DNA from: JABDPF01 sp037384065
GTDB lineage: Bacteria; Pseudomonadota; Gammaproteobacteria; Xanthomonadales; SZUA-36
Direction of reading: 5' to 3'
NCBI GenBank assembly: GCA_037384065.1
Contig: JARROJ010000026.1
Coordinates: forward strand, 12,279 to 76,278
Length of the DNA: 64,000 bases
The notes below the pieces were generated by a model. It saw only the letters and a list, made by a program, of their open reading frames with translations, was not told the DNA's origin and did not search any database. Shown piece after piece: positions 60,419-64,000 of the stretch (position 1 is the first letter of the stretch; the number at the start of each line of letters is the position of its first letter). A program made the translations under genes and the position numbers.

Positions 60419-61423
60419 TCAGAGTCGGGCGATGATCGCGTCGGCGAAGGAGTCCGTGGTCCCGCTGCCCCCCAGGTCCGGCGTCACGCCGTTTCCGGCT
60501 TCGATCGCGGCCGCAATCGCGGCGCGCAGCCGCCGGGCCCGGTCGGGCATCTCGAGATGCGTCAGCATCTGCGCCGCGGCCAGCAGCAGGGCGCAGGGAT
60601 TGGCGATCCCGCGGCCGGCGATATCCGGCGCCGAGCCATGGACCGCTTCGAAGATGGCCGCGTCATGGCCGATGTTGGCGCCGGGGGCGAGCCCGAGCCC
60701 GCCGACCAGCCCGGCGCACAGGTCGGAAATGATGTCGCCGAACAGGTTGGTGGTGACGATCATGTCGAACTGGTGGGGATCCATCACGAGTTTCATGCAG
60801 GTGGCGTCGACGATCATCTCGTCGCATTCGATATCCGGGTAATCGCGGGCGACCTCGCGCGCCACCTCCAGGAACAGGCCGGACACGGTCTTCAGGATGT
60901 TGGCCTTGTGCACCAGCGTTACCTTGCGCCGGCCCTCGCGCCGCGCGAGCTCGAAGGCGTAGCGCGCCACCCGCTGGCTGCCCTTGCGGGTGATGATGAT
61001 CTTGGACTCGGCGGACGTGCCGCATTCGCTGGTCTTCGCCTCGGCCGCAAGGTACGCGCCCTCGGTGTTTTCCCGCACGGTGATGATGTCGACGTCGCGG
61101 TACGGCGCTCGCGTTCCGGGCATCGAGACGACGGGGCGCACGTTCGCATACAGGTCGAACAGCTCACGCAGCGTCACGTTGACGGAGCGGAAGCCCTTGC
61201 CGACCGGCGTGGTCAACGGCCCTTTCAGGGCCACGCGGTTTTCCCGGATGGACGCCAGCGTCGGCTCCGGCAGGAGGTTGCCGTGCGTCTCGAGCGCCTC
61301 GAGACCGGCATCGACGAAGGCGTATTCCAGGCCGCAGTCCAGCGCGTCGAGCACCCGCAGGCTGGCCGCCATGATTTCCGGACCGATGCCGTCTCCGTTG
61401 ATGACGCTGATTTTCTGGCTCAT
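60419..61423 (-). CDS. NAD-dependent isocitrate/isopropylmalate dehydrogenase family enzyme
   Basis: 334 residues from ATG 61421-61423 (MSQKISVINGDGIGPEI), with GGAG eight bases before; an earlier GTG is rejected because the SD would fall within the coding part. Beta-decarboxylating dehydrogenase signatures are VRENTEGAYLAAE, KANILKTVSGLF, MIVTTNLFGDIISDLCAGLVGGLGLAPGANIG and HGSAPDIAGRGIANP. The length and ENTEG pattern fit NAD-dependent isocitrate dehydrogenases or homoisocitrate dehydrogenases rather than NADP-IDH (about 415 residues). No leu genes surround it, so NAD-isocitrate dehydrogenase is the best guess. Confidence 0.85.
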   Translation of the reverse strand: MSQKISVINGDGIGPEIMAASLRVLDALDCGLEYAFVDAGLEALETHGNLLPEPTLASIRENRVALKGPLTTPVGKGFRSVNVTLRELFDLYANVRPVVSMPGTRAPYRDVDIITVRENTEGAYLAAEAKTSECGTSAESKIIITRKGSQRVARYAFELARREGRRKVTLVHKANILKTVSGLFLEVAREVARDYPDIECDEMIVDATCMKLVMDPHQFDMIVTTNLFGDIISDLCAGLVGGLGLAPGANIGHDAAIFEAVHGSAPDIAGRGIANPCALLLAAAQMLTHLEMPDRARRLRAAIAAAIEAGNGVTPDLGGSGTTDSFADAIIARL

Positions 61424-61720
61424 ACCACTCACTCCGACCGTACCGCGCCTCCGGGCGCGCTGCTGAAAAGCCGGCGATTATACCGAATCCACGAGGGCAT
61501 GGCGCGACCGCCACGGAACCCGTCGAACGGGGCGCAGTCCAATGTGCGGATGGTGACCGAAGCGCGCGGCGCAACGGCCGATCGGCCGGCGATGAAACGC
61601 CTCCACCGGGCGCCGTGATCCGATCGGCGCGTTTAAGCCCGCCCCGTTTTGGCGGTAAACTGGCGTATCGTCACCGATTTCAACCGAAGGCCCGGCACGC
61701 CGGGCCGACCACGGAGTCTC

Positions 61721-63247
61721 ATGCAGCGTTCAGCCACCGTCAAACCGGCTTCCTGCCGTAGATCCCGCACAGCAGCGGCGCTGCTGCGGCTGTGGCCGGC
61801 CGTCCTGACCCTGGCCGTGAGCCTGGCGGCCAGCGCGCAGACCCTCGAACTGCCGGACATGGGCGCATCGGCGCAGAACGTGCTGTCACGCGCCGAGGAA
61901 GAGGAATACGCGCGGGCCCTGGTCATGCAGATGCGCGCCTACGGCGTGCTCAACGACGATCCCCTGATCAGCGCCTTCTTCGAGGACATGGGCTACCGCC
62001 TCGCCGCGCACAGCGACCGGCCGGACAAGTCGTTCACCTTTGTCGTGCTGAACCAGGACGTCGTCAACGCCTTCGCGGCCCCGGGCGGCGTCATCGCGCT
62101 GTACAGCGGCCTGATCCTGGCCGCCGACGACGAAAACGAGGTGGCCGGCGTGCTGGCGCATGAAATCGCGCACGTCACACAATTGCACCTGTACCGCGCG
62201 CTCGAGAACCAGAAGGCGATGACGATACCCATCGTGCTGGGCATGCTGGCCATCGCCCTGGCCGGCGGCGGCGACGGCGAGGCGCTGACGGGCGCGCTGA
62301 TGAGCGGTCAGGCCGCCGCGGCGCAGACGGCGATCAACTACACCCGCCAGAACGAGTACGAAGCCGACCGGATCGGCATCTCGACGCTGTCCCGCGCCGG
62401 CTACGACCCGGCCGGCATGGGCGAGTTTTTCGAAAAGATGGGCCGCATCACGCGCGCCATGGGCGAGGGTCCGCCCGAGTTTCTGCGCACCCACCCGGTC
62501 TCGGTCAGCCGCATCGCCGAGGCGGAGAACCGGGCCGCCAACATGCCGCCGGTCGAACCGTCCGACGGCCGCGACTTCTACCTGATGCAGGCGCGCCTTC
62601 GCGCCATGACGGCCCGCAGCCCGGACGAGGCGCTGGAATGGTTCGACCACCGGGATGACCAGACCGAGGTCGGCCAGGCCGAGAGCGACGCGTTGTACTA
62701 CGGCCGGGCCATCGCGCTCCAGCGCAAGGGCGATTATGCAACCGCTCGCGAGCTTCTGCAGAACCTGATCGAACGGGAATACCATCTGGCCTACGAACTC
62801 CAGCTCGCGGAGCTCGACATCGACGCCAACCGCGACAACGCGGCGATTGACCGGCTATCCGGGCTCTACCAGAGTTTTCCCGGCAACCACGCCATTTCCG
62901 TCGCGTACGCCCGCGCGCTGCTCAAGGACCGCGACCCGGCGAAGGCGGAAACGGCCGCCGAAGTGCTGCGCGAGCAACTCCTGCAGCACGCGGACAACCC
63001 CGAACTGCATGAGTTGTATGCCCGCTCGGCCAACATCGCCGGCAACGAGGTCCGCGCGAAGGAAGCCATCGCCGAGTCGTACTACCTGAAAGGCAGGATC
63101 CACGAAGCCGCGCTGCAGCTGCAGGAACTCGCACGCCGCGACGACCTCGATTACTACCAGCGCGCCCGCATCACGGCGCGGATCAACGAACTGCGCCTGG
63201 AACTGGCGAAGATGGGCAAGGAAGAGACCCAGAAGGAACGGCGCTGA
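61721..63247 (+). CDS. bepA: Periplasmic M48 metalloprotease with TPR repeats (BepA)
   Basis: Envelope protease/chaperone that checks LptD and other outer-membrane barrels; 508 residues. The ATG at 61721 follows GGAG. A long signal peptide ends near residue 39 (SLAASA). The zinc site is HEIAH at 147-151 (H147, E148, H151), with the third ligand expected in NEYEAD (Glu at 212 or 214). From about 295 on the sequence forms helical TPR-like repeats, as in E. coli BepA (487 residues). It lies before phoB, same strand. Confidence 0.92.
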   Translation: MQRSATVKPASCRRSRTAAALLRLWPAVLTLAVSLAASAQTLELPDMGASAQNVLSRAEEEEYARALVMQMRAYGVLNDDPLISAFFEDMGYRLAAHSDRPDKSFTFVVLNQDVVNAFAAPGGVIALYSGLILAADDENEVAGVLAHEIAHVTQLHLYRALENQKAMTIPIVLGMLAIALAGGGDGEALTGALMSGQAAAAQTAINYTRQNEYEADRIGISTLSRAGYDPAGMGEFFEKMGRITRAMGEGPPEFLRTHPVSVSRIAEAENRAANMPPVEPSDGRDFYLMQARLRAMTARSPDEALEWFDHRDDQTEVGQAESDALYYGRAIALQRKGDYATARELLQNLIEREYHLAYELQLAELDIDANRDNAAIDRLSGLYQSFPGNHAISVAYARALLKDRDPAKAETAAEVLREQLLQHADNPELHELYARSANIAGNEVRAKEAIAESYYLKGRIHEAALQLQELARRDDLDYYQRARITARINELRLELAKMGKEETQKERR

Positions 63248-63258
63248 TCGCGCGCACC

Positions 63259-63273
63259 CCGGATAATATCCGG
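63259..63273. repeat. Palindrome CCGGATA-A-TATCCGG
   Basis: Perfect 7 bp arms around one base, 12 bp after the bepA stop and about 60 bp before the phoB promoter. No T-run follows. Could be an operator or a processing hairpin. Confidence 0.4.
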
Positions 63274-63304
63274 CGTCCGTCACCGAAGTGCATTCGAAAG
63301 ACCG

Positions 63305-63338
63305 CGTGACATAAAACTGTCACATCGATCCTTATAAT
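63305..63338 (+). promoter_or_regulatory. PHO box and -10 element of the phoB promoter
   Basis: CGTGACAT-AAAA-CTGTCACA resembles the PhoB-binding PHO box (CTGTCAT, four AT bases, CTGTCAC). The outer GTGACA...TGTCAC also forms a 6 bp dyad (63306-63323). A consensus TATAAT lies at 63333-63338, about nine bases after the box, as in PhoB-activated promoters that lack a -35 element. This indicates autoactivation under phosphate limitation. Confidence 0.75.
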
Positions 63339-63391
63339 GAAATTCTGAAGGCGGCCCGCGCGGGCGCCGTCACAGGACTTCCGGACCCAAG

Positions 63392-64000
63392 ATGAGCAGT
63401 AACCCGCCAAACGTTCTCGTGGTCGACGACGAAGAAGCGATTCGCGACATGATCCGGTTCGCGCTCGAGAAAGCCGGCATGGCGGTGCAGCTGGCCGCCG
63501 GGGCGCAGGAAGCCCTGGAGCGCATCAGCGAGTCGCGGCCCGACATCATTCTGCTGGACTGGATGATGCCGGGGGTCAGCGGCCTCGAGCTGACCCGCCG
63601 TCTGCGGCGCGACGCGTACACCGAAGACATTCCGATCATCATGCTGACCGCGCGCGTCACCGAGGACGACAAGGTCGCGGGACTCGAAGCAGGCACCGAC
63701 GATTACGTCGTCAAGCCGTTCTCGCCGCGCGAACTGCTGGCCCGCATCCGCGCCGTCACGCGGCGCAGCAGCGCGGCCGACGAGGGCGGTCGCCTGACCG
63801 AGGGCGCGCTCACGCTCGACACGGTCTCGCGCCGTGTTCTGAACAGCGCCGGCGACGAATTGCGCATGGGACCGACCGAGCACCGCCTGCTGGAGTTCTT
63901 CATGAGCCACCCGGGTCGCGCCTACAGCCGCTCGCAGATTCTCGACCATGTCTGGGGCGCGAACGCCTACCTCGAAGAGCGCACCGTCGACGTGCACATC
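63392..64000 (+). CDS. phoB: Phosphate regulon response regulator PhoB, partial
   Basis: OmpR-family response regulator, cut by the window end after 203 residues. The receiver has the acidic pair D12/D13, the phospho-acceptor D56 in DIILLDWMMPG, the conserved Lys in YVVKPFSPRE and Thr in MLTAR. The winged-helix DNA-binding domain begins near 130 (LTLDTVSRRVL; MGPTEHRLLEFFM) and runs into the recognition helix (SQILDHVWGANAYLEERTVDVHI). The PHO-box promoter upstream supports PhoB over other family members. phoR is expected next. Confidence 0.93.
   Translation, partial: MSSNPPNVLVVDDEEAIRDMIRFALEKAGMAVQLAAGAQEALERISESRPDIILLDWMMPGVSGLELTRRLRRDAYTEDIPIIMLTARVTEDDKVAGLEAGTDDYVVKPFSPRELLARIRAVTRRSSAADEGGRLTEGALTLDTVSRRVLNSAGDELRMGPTEHRLLEFFMSHPGRAYSRSQILDHVWGANAYLEERTVDVHI

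Noticed and set aside
61424..61432. GTG start three codons upstream of the isocitrate dehydrogenase family gene
   Set aside because: The GGAG site is spaced correctly for the ATG at 61421-61423 and is too close to this GTG.

Overview
The window is a contiguous, GC-rich (about two thirds G+C by eye), densely coding stretch of a gammaproteobacterial chromosome. It is almost entirely core genome. I see no insertion sequence, prophage, CRISPR array or transposase. The lineage is inferred from gene order: tpiA-secG-tRNA-Leu(GAG)-nuoA to nuoN-tRNA-fMet-rimP-nusA-infB-rbfA-truB-rpsO-pnp, and leuS-lptE-holA-nadD-rsfS-rlmH-maf-rng-yhdP-tldD. This order, with the nuo operon inside the secG-rimP interval, resembles Xanthomonadales/Chromatiales-type genomes. 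I cannot name a genus. Most genes lie on the minus strand.

Layout. (1) 1-4100, minus: a membrane alpha/beta hydrolase, galT and a vSGLT-like Na+/galactose symporter cut by the window edge. (2) 4144-9275: arfB diverges from NADP-glutamate dehydrogenase gdhA, followed by an unusual 988-residue protein joining two receiver-like domains to a PEP-synthase-type ATP-grasp domain. A strong bidirectional terminator at 9294-9321 closes this block. (3) 9342-18261, minus: translation and RNA-processing block (tRNA-fMet, rimP, nusA, infB, rbfA, truB, rpsO, pnp). (4) 18258-32681, minus: the complete 14-gene complex I operon. (5) 32728-34140, minus: tpiA, secG, tRNA-Leu, with a clear promoter in front of tpiA. 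(6) 34240-38417: tldD and pmbA, DUF615 gene yjgA/darP on the other strand, and a membrane-anchored metzincin-like protease just downstream of pmbA. (7) 38418-50072, minus: yhdP, rng, maf, rlmH, rsfS, nadD, holA, lptE, leuS. (8) 50150-64000: yjgR, pcnB, tRNA-Glu(CTC), asparaginase, fdxA, a BamC-like lipoprotein, bcp, PIN-PhoH ATPase, PerM-family permease, an outer-membrane barrel protein, an NAD-type isocitrate dehydrogenase family enzyme, bepA and the start of phoB.

The genes serve respiration (complex I), ribosome and transcript biogenesis, envelope assembly (LptE, BamC-like, BepA, YhdP, SecG) and central nitrogen/carbon metabolism (GdhA, isocitrate dehydrogenase, TpiA).

Points worth a second look are the receiver/ATP-grasp fusion, the HExxHxxGxxD protease coupled to pmbA, a pcnB frame with no ATG/GTG/TTG start upstream of its conserved N-terminus (AUU is the likely start, as known for E. 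coli pcnB), and an AT-rich patch with two operator-like dyads between convergent genes. A further one is an asparaginase gene whose stop codon lies inside the antisense of a tRNA gene. I did not find an obviously new multi-gene system.
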